Shown: piece by piece, positions 7,801 to 16,026 of the stretch
How positions within the stretch are numbered: the first letter of the stretch is position 1
Layout: each line of letters opens with the position of its first letter
Assembly (NCBI RefSeq): GCF_900115435.1
Contig: NZ_FOWK01000013.1
Location: 44,584 to 108,583 of the forward strand
Origin: Prevotella sp. tf2-5
GTDB lineage: Bacteria > Bacteroidota > Bacteroidia > Bacteroidales > Bacteroidaceae
Length of the DNA stretch: 64,000 bases
Direction of reading: 5' to 3'
Notes under the pieces: model-generated
Databases searched by the model: none
Seen by the model: only the letters and a program-made list of their open reading frames with translations
Told to the model about the DNA's origin: nothing
Made by a program: the position numbers and the translations under genes

Positions 7801-9201
7801 ATGATGTTTGACTTAAATAAGTTTGCAAGTAACATTGCAGTTGAAACCGAGCATGGTAAGACATTAACCTACGCTCAATTAGAGAAAGATGCAAAGACAA
7901 TAGCTGAGGTGATGAAACCTCGAAAATTCACCTTTTGCCTTTGTGAGAACACGCTAGGTAGTTTTGTTGGCTATGTGGCGTTTATGACGCATAATATTCC
8001 AACAGTATTGCTGGATGGCAGTAAGGATATGGACATTGTACTGAGCCTCGCTAAACATTATATGCCTGAGTATATATGGATACCGACGAAGAGAGTTGAT
8101 GAATTAGGTCATGGTGTCCCTGTCATAACCTACGAAGATTATACGCTTATTAATTGGGCTGATACGAACTATGACATCCAACCAGACTTACTGTTATGTC
8201 TGACAACATCAGGAACAACAGGAAGTCCCAAACTTGTTAAACTTACAGAGAAAAATCTGAGAAGTAATGCCGAGTCGATTGCAGAGTATCTGAAGATAAC
8301 GGAGAAGGAACGAGCAATTACATCCCTTCCGATGTACTATAGCTTTGGCATGTCGGTCATCAATAGCCATTTGATAAAAGGTGCGACTTTGTTGCTTACT
8401 GATAAGGCTGTAATACAAAGAGAGTTCTTAAACTTTTTGAAAGAAGGTAAGGCCACTTCTATAGCAGGTGTACCTTATACTTACGAGATGCTAAGAAGAC
8501 TTAGATTCTTGAAAATGGATTTGCCAGAATTGAAAACCATGATACAGGCAGGAGGAAAGCTCAATGCGAATATCGTAAAGGAATATGTGGAATCAGCACA
8601 GGCTTCAGGTAAGGAGTTTATAGTTATGTATGGCCAGACTGAGGCAGCACCTCGTATGAGTTATCTGCCATTTGATAAGGCCTTGGAGAAATATGCCAGC
8701 ATTGGTATTGCTATTCCTGGAGGTAAACTTTCTGTTCGTGATGTGAATGATCAGGAGATTACAACCCCTGATACCGATGGAGAATTGATTTATGAAGGTC
8801 CGAATGTATGCATGGGCTATGCCGAGTGCATAGAGGACTTGGCCAAGGGAGATGAAAACCATGGCGTTCTACATACTGGCGATGTTGCCAGATTTGATAA
8901 TGATGGCTATTTCTATATCACAGGTCGAATGAAGCGGTTTGTGAAGGTATGGGGTAACCGCTGTAATTTGGATGCTACAGAACAGTTAGTGAAAGCAATT
9001 ACCACCAGTTGCGCTTGTGTTGGTGTAGATGACAAGATTACAGTTTTTGTCACAGAGAGCGGATTGGAAGATAAAATCAAAGAATATCTCGTTGATAAAA
9101 CAGGACTGAATATTAGAGCTTTTGATGTGAAGGTGGTGGATGAAATACCTACGCTACCTTCAGGAAAGCTAGATTATCAAACAATGCAAAAAATGATTTA
9201 A
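7801..9201 (+). CDS. AMP-forming acyl ligase (acyl-CoA/acyl-ACP synthetase-like)
   Basis: About 466 aa of the ANL superfamily. The phosphate-binding loop TTSGTTGSPK lies near residue 145, MYGQTEAAPR near 278, HTGDVARFD near 361 and the catalytic Lys region LPSGKLDY near the end. Enzymes of this family activate a carboxylate as an acyl-adenylate and pass it to CoA or a carrier protein. A TTG at 7795 would extend the frame by two codons, but the tandem ATGs at 7801 and 7804 are more likely starts. It precedes the LuxE-LuxC gene by 3 bases and may load the chain onto an ACP. Confidence 0.83.
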   Translation: MMFDLNKFASNIAVETEHGKTLTYAQLEKDAKTIAEVMKPRKFTFCLCENTLGSFVGYVAFMTHNIPTVLLDGSKDMDIVLSLAKHYMPEYIWIPTKRVDELGHGVPVITYEDYTLINWADTNYDIQPDLLLCLTTSGTTGSPKLVKLTEKNLRSNAESIAEYLKITEKERAITSLPMYYSFGMSVINSHLIKGATLLLTDKAVIQREFLNFLKEGKATSIAGVPYTYEMLRRLRFLKMDLPELKTMIQAGGKLNANIVKEYVESAQASGKEFIVMYGQTEAAPRMSYLPFDKALEKYASIGIAIPGGKLSVRDVNDQEITTPDTDGELIYEGPNVCMGYAECIEDLAKGDENHGVLHTGDVARFDNDGYFYITGRMKRFVKVWGNRCNLDATEQLVKAITTSCACVGVDDKITVFVTESGLEDKIKEYLVDKTGLNIRAFDVKVVDEIPTLPSGKLDYQTMQKMI

Positions 9202-9204
9202 GAT

Positions 9205-11472
9205 ATGACACTAGAAGAATTATTGAATGTTGCCCCATACTCGATGGGCAAAGAAGAGAAACATGCAGTTCTGGATGAGTATTTGGTTAATCTTACCAAG
9301 TACCACTATGAGCATAGTGAGGAGTATCGCAAGATGCTGGATGGTACAGGCTTCGACATCAACAAAGTACAGCATTATGAAGACCTTCCGTACTTGCCGG
9401 TAAGCCTTTTCAAGGATCTTACATTAAGGAGTGTGGCAGAGGATGAGGTCATCAAGACCATGACTTCCTCTGGAACTACTGGTCAGAAGACTTCCAAAAT
9501 CTATCTGGACCGTGAGACCTCTGCCAACCAGACCAAGACGCTCACCAAGATTGTGACCTCACTGTTGGGTAACAAACGTGTGCCCATGATTATCCTGGAC
9601 TCCAGCAATGTGGTGAAGGATAGAAATATGTTCTCTGCCCGAGGAGCCGGTATCCTTGGTTTCTCTATGTTTGGCAGCAAGCGTATGTATGCGTTGGATG
9701 AGAATATGGAACTGGATATCGAGGGAATGAAAGCCTTTTTGGAGGAACACAAAGATGAGACCATCTTCCTCTTTGGTTTTACCTTCATGATCTGGCAGCA
9801 CTTCTATAAGAAGTTGTTGGAAAGCGGATACAAACCTGACCTTTCCAAGGGTGTGTTGATTCACGGTGGAGGTTGGAAGAAACTGGTGGCAGAATCTGTC
9901 TCAACTGCTCAGTTCAAACAGTGCCTAAACGATGTCTGTGGTATTAAGGTGGAGAATGTTCACGACTACTACGGTATGGTGGAACAGACCGGTACAATCT
10001 ATATTGAGTGTGAATGTGGTCACCTGCATGCTTCCAACTTCTCTGATATCATTATTCGTAACCCCAAGGACTTCAGTGTGGCCAAGAATGGTGAAACGGG
10101 AATCATTGAAGTGGTGAGCGTATTGCCTAAGAGCTATCCAGGCCATGTACTTTTGACCGAGGATGAAGGAGTTGTTCTAGGTGAGGATGATTGCCCTTGC
10201 GGACGTAAAGGCAAATATTTCCATATTCACGGACGTATTAAGAATGCTGAGATCCGTGGATGCTCTGATACCTATGCCGCCAAGTTCGGTAAACTGAGCG
10301 GGCTGGAGTTCGTGATAGGTGATGACAAGACCATTGAGCAGATGCCATCTGTGCCTGCATTGCCTCCGTTTGCAGAACCTGTTATTTCGTTCTTTAATGA
10401 CCTTTCTAAATTAGTGATGCAGAGGGGACGTCAGTATTCCGATGTGATGACATTCGGATTCTGGTGCCGTAAGGGTGCTTTGATGAAAGAGAAGGAGCAT
10501 TATCACGATATTGAACGCAGGTTGGGTCGTGGTATTGTGTTCCATAGCACCCCGAGTAACGTGCCTGTGAACTGTGCATTCAGTTTTGCCGCTGGTTTGC
10601 TGGCTGGTAATGCCAACATTGTACGTTTGCCGGCTAAGGACTTTCCGCAAGTACAGATTATCAGTGATTGTGTGCGTGAACTGCTGGAAACCACTCATAA
10701 GGATATGGCTCCGTACATCTGCTTTGTGAAGTATCCGCCTATCAAGGAGATTACCGACCTGTTCTCCGGCATGTGCCAGAGTCGTGTGGTTTGGGGTGGT
10801 GATGCAACCATTGCTGAAATTCGTCAGAGCCCTATACAGCCCAGAGCTAACGAAGTGAACTTTGCAGACCGTTACAGCTTCTCAGTATTGAATGCAGACG
10901 CATTCCTGTCTGCAGATGATCAAGATAAGGTGGTTCAGAACTTCTATAATGATACTTATTTCTCGGATCAGAATGCTTGTACTGCACCTCGAATCATTGT
11001 GTGGGTAGGGGAGAAGAAGACTGAGGCCAAGGAACTCTTCTGGAAGAAGGTGGTTGCATATGCTCAGGAGCATTACAATATTGCTCCTGTGCAGACCATA
11101 GGTAAGATCAATGCCTTGTATAAGGCTGCTGCTAATCTGAAGTTGGGTAAAGTGACTGTTGAACAGCCGTTGCTTACTCGCATCCAGGTTGATACATTAG
11201 CACCCGTACTAATGGATTACCGTTTCAATAGTGGTTTCTTCTATGAGTATGATGCCAAGTCATTAACTGACCTGCTGCCTATTGCAACAATCAAGAGCCA
11301 GACAGTTACGTACTATGGTTTGACTCGTGAGGAGATTATTAAGTTTGTGAACGAAGACCATCCACAGGGCGTGGATAGATTTGTGCCCCTGGGTGAATCC
11401 ATGAATTTCACTTTGGTATGGGATGGATATGATTTAATTACGACACTCTCTAGAATCGTGAATATATTATAG
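9205..11472 (+). CDS. Fused LuxE-type acyl-protein synthetase and LuxC-type acyl reductase
   Basis: 755 aa in two parts. Residues about 1-370 resemble LuxE/PaaK-like acyl-protein synthetases (MTSSGTTGQKTSK near 90, YYGMVEQTGT near 255). Residues about 390-755 resemble LuxC fatty-acyl reductases (aldehyde dehydrogenase fold): the nucleotide-binding block FHSTPSNVPVN lies near 448, and the catalytic Cys592 is in DQNACTAPR. In bioluminescent bacteria LuxC and LuxE are separate subunits that reduce a fatty acid to an aldehyde; here they are one chain. Expected product: an aldehyde from an activated acyl group using NADPH. Codon and base composition shift slightly toward GC compared with the preceding ligase. 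Confidence 0.83.
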   Translation: MTLEELLNVAPYSMGKEEKHAVLDEYLVNLTKYHYEHSEEYRKMLDGTGFDINKVQHYEDLPYLPVSLFKDLTLRSVAEDEVIKTMTSSGTTGQKTSKIYLDRETSANQTKTLTKIVTSLLGNKRVPMIILDSSNVVKDRNMFSARGAGILGFSMFGSKRMYALDENMELDIEGMKAFLEEHKDETIFLFGFTFMIWQHFYKKLLESGYKPDLSKGVLIHGGGWKKLVAESVSTAQFKQCLNDVCGIKVENVHDYYGMVEQTGTIYIECECGHLHASNFSDIIIRNPKDFSVAKNGETGIIEVVSVLPKSYPGHVLLTEDEGVVLGEDDCPCGRKGKYFHIHGRIKNAEIRGCSDTYAAKFGKLSGLEFVIGDDKTIEQMPSVPALPPFAEPVISFFNDLSKLVMQRGRQYSDVMTFGFWCRKGALMKEKEHYHDIERRLGRGIVFHSTPSNVPVNCAFSFAAGLLAGNANIVRLPAKDFPQVQIISDCVRELLETTHKDMAPYICFVKYPPIKEITDLFSGMCQSRVVWGGDATIAEIRQSPIQPRANEVNFADRYSFSVLNADAFLSADDQDKVVQNFYNDTYFSDQNACTAPRIIVWVGEKKTEAKELFWKKVVAYAQEHYNIAPVQTIGKINALYKAAANLKLGKVTVEQPLLTRIQVDTLAPVLMDYRFNSGFFYEYDAKSLTDLLPIATIKSQTVTYYGLTREEIIKFVNEDHPQGVDRFVPLGESMNFTLVWDGYDLITTLSRIVNIL

Positions 11473-11509
11473 AAAGTAATCAATACTCGGGTTCACGGCA
11501 TCTTAGAAT

Positions 11510-12142
11510 ATGTTACGGGTAGTGCGCTTTGTTAATGAACTTATGACTTCTAATTGCTATGTGGTATTTGATGATCAAACAAAAGGTTGTGTGATTATAG
11601 ACCCAGGTAGTGAGAAGTCGGAAAGAGAAATCGCATTTGTAAATACTAATCATCTGAAGTTAGATTATATTGTTATTACGCATGAACATACAGATCATAA
11701 CTGGGGGGTAAACGCATTAATGAGTGAATTTCCAAATGCGCAGTTAATCAGTTCGGAGATATGCAGACAAAGGGCGAAGAAGACAAATAAGATGTATTTT
11801 TTGCTCTACTATGACGACCCCGACTATCGGTATGTGCTGAATGAACCAGACATCGTGATTAAAGATGATATGAGTCACATCACGTGGAATAATCAGAACG
11901 TGACATTTATAATGACGCCAGGACATAGCTTTGGTTCCATGTGTATCAAGATAGGTGACATGCTTTTTACTGGAGATACCATTATGCCTTATAAGCCATA
12001 TTTTAACGGCAGGGACAGTAACCTAGACGACTGGGAGACTTCAGTTGAGAAGATTGGGATGATGCTACCTGAAGACACAATCGTATATCCTGGACATGGA
12101 GAGAAACTGTCATTGAGTGAGTGGCTGGAACAATATAGGTAA
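11510..12142 (+). CDS. Second metallo-beta-lactamase-fold hydrolase
   Basis: 210 aa with THEHTDHNW near residue 63, TPGHSFGSM near residue 139, FTGDTIM near residue 154 and PGHGEK close to the end, the zinc-binding pattern of glyoxalase II-like hydrolases. It follows the LuxE-LuxC gene by 37 bases. It is only distantly similar to the hydrolase at 7.1 kb, so the two are probably not recent duplicates. A thioesterase role in the same pathway is likely, but the substrate is unknown. Confidence 0.8.
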   Translation: MLRVVRFVNELMTSNCYVVFDDQTKGCVIIDPGSEKSEREIAFVNTNHLKLDYIVITHEHTDHNWGVNALMSEFPNAQLISSEICRQRAKKTNKMYFLLYYDDPDYRYVLNEPDIVIKDDMSHITWNNQNVTFIMTPGHSFGSMCIKIGDMLFTGDTIMPYKPYFNGRDSNLDDWETSVEKIGMMLPEDTIVYPGHGEKLSLSEWLEQYR

Positions 12143-12222
12143 GGGTACGTAATTTTAAGAAACGGCTAAATTGAAGATAGAATACTTTGTATAATGAGAT
12201 AATTAAAGCTTCTTGATACAAC

Positions 12223-12774
12223 GTGGAAGAGTCAATTAAAACGTATCTTCAGTCTCTACAGCGAGAAATACCTTCATGTGTCTTTGAGGGTTTATTGTCG
12301 ATGTTGGTGTTAGGTGGAGTAATCGCACTCATAATCAAAGGTTTTAAGAGAGGATACAGATATTTATTAGAAATACTTTTAGTTGAATATGTGTTCTTGA
12401 TTTATTGCTCTACTGTCTTTTTCAGAACAACAAATGAATTCCATAAATATAACTTTTCACCATTCTGGAGTTATGCTGTGTCATCGGATGGCTGTATTTT
12501 CACTCCGGATAAGTTTATGAATATACTGATATTTATTCCTGTTGGATTACTTATTGGAATTACTTTTCGTTCGGTCAATTGGTGGAAAGCAATGATAGCC
12601 GGAATTGTGATATCATCAGGAATAGAGCTTTTACAGTTATTACTGAGAAGAGGGATGTCTGAGCTTGACGATGTGTTTCATAATACGATAGGGTGTCTGA
12701 TAGGGTGTGGATTAGCAAGCGTGATATTGAGATTCGTTAATATAAAGAATAAGTGTTATGGGAGTGAACGATAG
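12223..12774 (+). CDS. VanZ-like membrane protein
   Basis: 183 aa starting at GTG. About five hydrophobic segments are visible (near residues 22-40, 46-66, 98-116, 121-140 and 153-172). The C-terminal block with SGIELLQLLLRRGMSELDDV and HNTIGCLIG matches VanZ-like proteins. VanZ raises low-level teicoplanin resistance, but most relatives have no known function. It ends the plus-strand operon; its link to the acyl pathway is unknown. Confidence 0.75.
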   Translation: MEESIKTYLQSLQREIPSCVFEGLLSMLVLGGVIALIIKGFKRGYRYLLEILLVEYVFLIYCSTVFFRTTNEFHKYNFSPFWSYAVSSDGCIFTPDKFMNILIFIPVGLLIGITFRSVNWWKAMIAGIVISSGIELLQLLLRRGMSELDDVFHNTIGCLIGCGLASVILRFVNIKNKCYGSER

Positions 12775-13078
12775 AGAAGTTTTAGACTACTGAAAGTTCA
12801 CATAGATAACAAAGAAAGCACAGATGGTTCACGATAACGCTGACCTTAACCTTGGTCGGGGCCACACAGGGATCGCTCTGAGTGAACATGGATTGCTATA
12901 AAAGCATGACAATACGCCATCATGGGAGAGTTCTTATATAAGATTACGTAGGAAGTGGCGTTAAAACAAAGCCACCAGTAAGGGTGTCAACTAACTGGTG
13001 GCAAAGTAAAGAGAATAATAAGAATAATCGCCTCAACCCTCGTAGCTATGGTGCAAGCATAGCTATGAGGTGGCGGGA
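12775..13078. other. Intergenic stretch between convergent genes
   Basis: No convincing reading frame. It lies between the plus-strand VanZ-like gene and the minus-strand small zinc-type gene. The only clear element is the terminator-like hairpin described separately near 12962-13002. Confidence 0.6.
12962..13002 (-). terminator. Rho-independent terminator of the minus-strand gene
   Basis: GCCACCAGT (12971-12979) pairs with ACTGGTGGC (12994-13002) across a 14-base loop. Read on the minus strand, the 9-bp stem is followed by TTTGTTTT. It lies about 77 bases beyond the stop codon of the minus-strand gene at 13079-13357. No comparable T-run follows on the plus strand. Confidence 0.65.
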
Positions 13079-13357
13079 TTAGCGGGACTCGGCATGAACC
13101 AACTCGGTGTCAACGTAGAATTCGTCAGTACGCTGGTTACAGCCTCTGCAAAGCGGAGTAATATAGTGACTGTCGTCGTTGGCACCAACCTTCTTGACAT
13201 GTGCGCCAACAAGATTGTCTCTACCTTTGACTGTACAGTCAGTAGCTCCACAATGATCAGCAGTTTTGCCAGTCTTGCCTTCCCAAAACTCCAGCCAAGT
13301 GTCGTAGCCCTTAGGCTGCTTGTCTGAAGTGTTGTTTAAGTTCTTAACTTTTACCAT
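13079..13357 (-). CDS. Small cysteine/histidine (HNH-like or zinc-binding) protein
   Basis: 92 aa on the minus strand with CGATDC near residue 37, LVGAHVKK near 50 and a HYITPLCRGCNQRTDEF block near 65-81. This CxxxxC / AHV / HYITPLC-x2-C arrangement resembles a compact HNH or treble-clef zinc module, with His54 and His65 as candidate metal or catalytic residues. It is the only minus-strand gene in the first 40 kb and has its own terminator. Function unknown; it could be a small nuclease or a stand-alone zinc protein. Confidence 0.6.
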   Translation of the reverse strand: MVKVKNLNNTSDKQPKGYDTWLEFWEGKTGKTADHCGATDCTVKGRDNLVGAHVKKVGANDDSHYITPLCRGCNQRTDEFYVDTELVHAESR

Positions 13358-13827
13358 TGCTTCAATCTTTAGTTAATAAATTGGCTTCAACCAGAGAGCG
13401 TGGCCTAATTCATCGCACAGAGAAATAGGAACTTGCCAGCGGTGTTATCGTTATGCTGAGAACGGGAGTGCTTTTCATTATGTCCTCCGTAGGTGGTTGT
13501 GGCAAACGGTGTGCCAAATAGTTAATCCAGCTCAATTAATGTAAGAAATTGCAAAATTGTCGGTGCTATGGCAAACGAATGTTCAATTTGTGTCAAAATG
13601 GCATGAGGATTGGGAATGACAGTAAATAAAACCTATACCCAAACATGAACAGTCGATTACAATGGTTATTTAAGCGGGGGAACGGGGGGACAGGTACCTG
13701 TTTCACAAATAATAGGAGTCAGCATTAATCAATAGTTGAGCAATGCCAAGGCGAGCGAGAAAGCATCAGGAACTGACGATGGCTGATGTTTGAAGGTTGA
13801 TGGAAGATATAAAAGCTAAGGAGTAAG
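13358..13827. other. Intergenic region with a REP-like sequence
   Basis: No gene is visible. Around 13674-13712 a G-rich block (GGGGGAACGGGGGGACAGG) runs into GGTACCTGTTTCAC. Similar GGGGGACGGGTACTG and GGGGGACAGAC blocks occur near 27067 and 43517, the latter beside a decayed RAYT transposase, so this may be a REP-type repeat. The 3' part (13780-13805) has the GATGGCTGATG-type low-complexity sequence also seen near 22720, 43020, 44240 and 59660. Confidence 0.5.
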
Positions 13828-14232
13828 ATGAAACTCATAGATAAACAATTGATAGATGACGTAAGTATGCAGGCAAAACAGTCTGATAGGTTGAGGATGA
13901 ATCACAACTTTCATCAAAGTCTTGATGAGAAGTGCCATCGCTTCCTGAATGCAGTTGAGCCAGGAACCAAGGTTGAGATTCATCGTCATCCGACGAAAGA
14001 CGAGTCGTTTGTGCTACTTCGTGGTAGAGTGAAGGTAACCACCTACCATGATGATGGTACAGTGATAAAGAGTGTAGTGCTCTGTCCAGAGGAAGGACTC
14101 TATGGGGTGGACATACCCAAGAATGTCTGGCATAATGTGGAATGCTTGGAGTCAGGAAGCGTGTTCTTTGAATGTAAGGAAGGTCCGTTTGTGCCGCATG
14201 AGGAAGAAGGCGTGATGCGCCTTCAACGATAA
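13828..14232 (+). CDS. wbuC: WbuC-family cupin-fold metalloprotein
   Basis: 134 aa. The cupin metal-binding blocks are EPGTKVEIHRHPTKDES (residues about 47-63) and the downstream PKNVWHNVE. This layout (LNAVEPGT...HRH...E, then WH) is that of WbuC-family proteins found in bacterial O-antigen and capsule loci, whose reaction is not established. A degraded second copy lies at about 24.5 kb. Its presence supports the view that this is a polysaccharide locus. Confidence 0.75.
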   Translation: MKLIDKQLIDDVSMQAKQSDRLRMNHNFHQSLDEKCHRFLNAVEPGTKVEIHRHPTKDESFVLLRGRVKVTTYHDDGTVIKSVVLCPEEGLYGVDIPKNVWHNVECLESGSVFFECKEGPFVPHEEEGVMRLQR

Positions 14233-14287
14233 CGATCAGGTCACACAGATAATACGGAAAGCACAGAAATAGAGAGACTGAATAGAC

Positions 14288-14917
14288 ATGAATATATTTG
14301 AGATACAACAGTCCAAGCAGGACAAAGAGTTCGTGATGAAAAACGGCTCTTTGGAGTTTGAGGTGTTTGCAGATATTCTGAAAACAGCGGAGGACATTCC
14401 TTATATCGGATCCCTGTTCAAATTGGGCAAGGTGGCGGTTAACTACATGGACTATAGATTCGTGAGGAAGTTGCACTTCTTTCTTGAACAGTCGGAGAGT
14501 GTGGAGCCAGAAAAGAAAGAGAAGTTTCTGAATAGTCTCTCTCTAGATGATAATAAAAGGATAAACAGCTATCTTACACAGTTGCTTTATTCATCGGAAG
14601 AGGATGGTAAGGCAATGTTGATGGGAAAGATATACCGTAGTAGGTTGATGGAGGAGATAGACAACGATATGATGTTACGGCTATGTTCTATAGTTAACAA
14701 GGCTTTCTTGCCGGATCTTGAGCACCTGCGCGAATATGTTGAAGACAACAGTAGTTATGATTATGTCAGAGATAATTTGAACTCGCTTGGCTTATTACGT
14801 AACTTAGGAGGTACATATCAGAAAGAAAATGGCGAATGGGCTGGTGTAGGATTTGGTCCTGCAATACACCGATTAAATGATGTCGGCAATGAATTGCTGA
14901 GAATAATGTTAACGTAG
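14288..14917 (+). CDS. Unknown protein with hydrophobic N-terminal helix
   Basis: 209 aa, not recognised. A semi-hydrophobic stretch (IPYIGSLFKLGKVAVNY, about residues 38-54) is followed by charged helices around FVRKLHFFLEQ, a pattern seen in small Bacteroidetes proteins of unknown role sometimes found near defence genes. It has no nuclease or ATPase motif. It stands alone between the WbuC gene and the tRNA-like structure. Confidence 0.6.
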   Translation: MNIFEIQQSKQDKEFVMKNGSLEFEVFADILKTAEDIPYIGSLFKLGKVAVNYMDYRFVRKLHFFLEQSESVEPEKKEKFLNSLSLDDNKRINSYLTQLLYSSEEDGKAMLMGKIYRSRLMEEIDNDMMLRLCSIVNKAFLPDLEHLREYVEDNSSYDYVRDNLNSLGLLRNLGGTYQKENGEWAGVGFGPAIHRLNDVGNELLRIMLT

Positions 14918-15024
14918 GGGGGCTTGAGTTTTAATTTGATATGAACACCCTTAGGTTGTAGGGCTCAATATCGTCAATATTAACAGTTTACAAAATGAAT
15001 AATTATAAGGGTTAACGGTCTTGA

Positions 15025-15104
15025 TGGTCAGGCGCGTACCTTGAGAGCATTCATGAAATGCCATGAAAGTACGAGATGTGGGTTCGATTCCCACTTGACC
15101 CTCT
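15025..15104 (+). other. tRNA-like structure or decayed tRNA
   Basis: A perfect T-arm is present (GTGGG-TTCGATT-CCCAC, 15078-15094), directly followed by TTGACC (15095-15100). That pairs with GGTCAG at 15026-15031 (one G-U pair) to form an acceptor-like stem. Between them CGTAC (15035-15039) pairs with GTACG (15069-15073), enclosing an inner hairpin GCATT/AATGC. The total of about 78 bases fits a tRNA, but no D-arm and no normal anticodon loop can be drawn, and the first acceptor pair is mismatched. It may be a tRNA remnant, for example an integration site. Confidence 0.4.
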
Positions 15105-15112
15105 GATAAAAT

Positions 15113-15979
15113 ATGGGATTAGTATTAAAAAAGAGTTTGGCATATAGCCTGTTAAAGAAAAGAATTGGCCAGGCCAATCATTTTTTGATTACCATTCTTG
15201 TTGGACTCGACGAAGTCAGTAAAGGAAATGCAAAGAAATCGGCTACACTTGATGCGAAATGGGACCCAAAAGATGTGAAGGTTTCTGCGTCGAGGAGTAG
15301 AACATATGCTTTGAATTCGTCGCTTGCGTGGATAGTTGACAATTTTGATTCATACGTGCAGAATTGCAAGCGCAAACCAAGTTTTATCGAAAACAATGAG
15401 CTGCGAAGAGCCTTGGATAGTGCAGATCGCCGGGTAAATGAGAAATTTGAAGTGTTATACAATAGATACAAGGCTACTGGCGATTTGAAGTTGTATGGGG
15501 CATTGATAGCATTGGGTATTCAATGGAGAAATGTAACTACACATTCTGGAGGTGACAATGTGCTAGATAATGAATATGAAGGTATATTGCAAGAGAATAA
15601 AGATTGGTATACAAACAATTTCTGCCACTTGGATGTGGATAAAGCACAGGATAGTTTTAATAAACGAAAAAATCCGTCGTTGAAAGAGGTGGCCTCTATA
15701 ATTAAATCTGTATTACGTTTCGTAGAAATTGTAGATAAAGAACTAATAAAGGAAATTGATGTCGAGAGATATGTTAAGGATTTACTAGATAAACATTACC
15801 CCAAGGAGAGTAAAGAAAGGAGATTGTTTGCAAATCAAACCAGAGAGCATCAGTTATCAAAAATAAAACAATTATTGCTGAATAGTGGATTTGTGTATGA
15901 AGAAGGTGACGGTCTCCTGGTGGACAATGAATTTCTGACGAAGTACATGGGTGATATAAAATGTCAAGTCAGTGTATAG
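15113..15979 (+). CDS. Putative HEPN-domain protein, possible RNase
   Basis: 288 aa, rich in helix. It contains RNVTTH (Arg139, Asn140, His144), which fits the RNxxxH catalytic motif of HEPN ribonucleases found in toxin-antitoxin and abortive-infection systems. The rest of the protein has no match I recognise. The AIPR gene starts 47 bases downstream, so the two may form one defence unit. The HEPN call rests on that motif and the helical character only. Confidence 0.5.
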   Translation: MGLVLKKSLAYSLLKKRIGQANHFLITILVGLDEVSKGNAKKSATLDAKWDPKDVKVSASRSRTYALNSSLAWIVDNFDSYVQNCKRKPSFIENNELRRALDSADRRVNEKFEVLYNRYKATGDLKLYGALIALGIQWRNVTTHSGGDNVLDNEYEGILQENKDWYTNNFCHLDVDKAQDSFNKRKNPSLKEVASIIKSVLRFVEIVDKELIKEIDVERYVKDLLDKHYPKESKERRLFANQTREHQLSKIKQLLLNSGFVYEEGDGLLVDNEFLTKYMGDIKCQVSV

Positions 15980-16026
15980 ATGGCGAGATCAAAAGATAAA
16001 TTGAGAAACCTATTAAAACTATTTAT

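Noticed and set aside
13835..14476. 213-codon minus-strand frame over the WbuC gene
   Set aside because: Composition (many His, Ser, Leu, Arg) is that of an antisense shadow; the plus strand carries the recognisable cupin.
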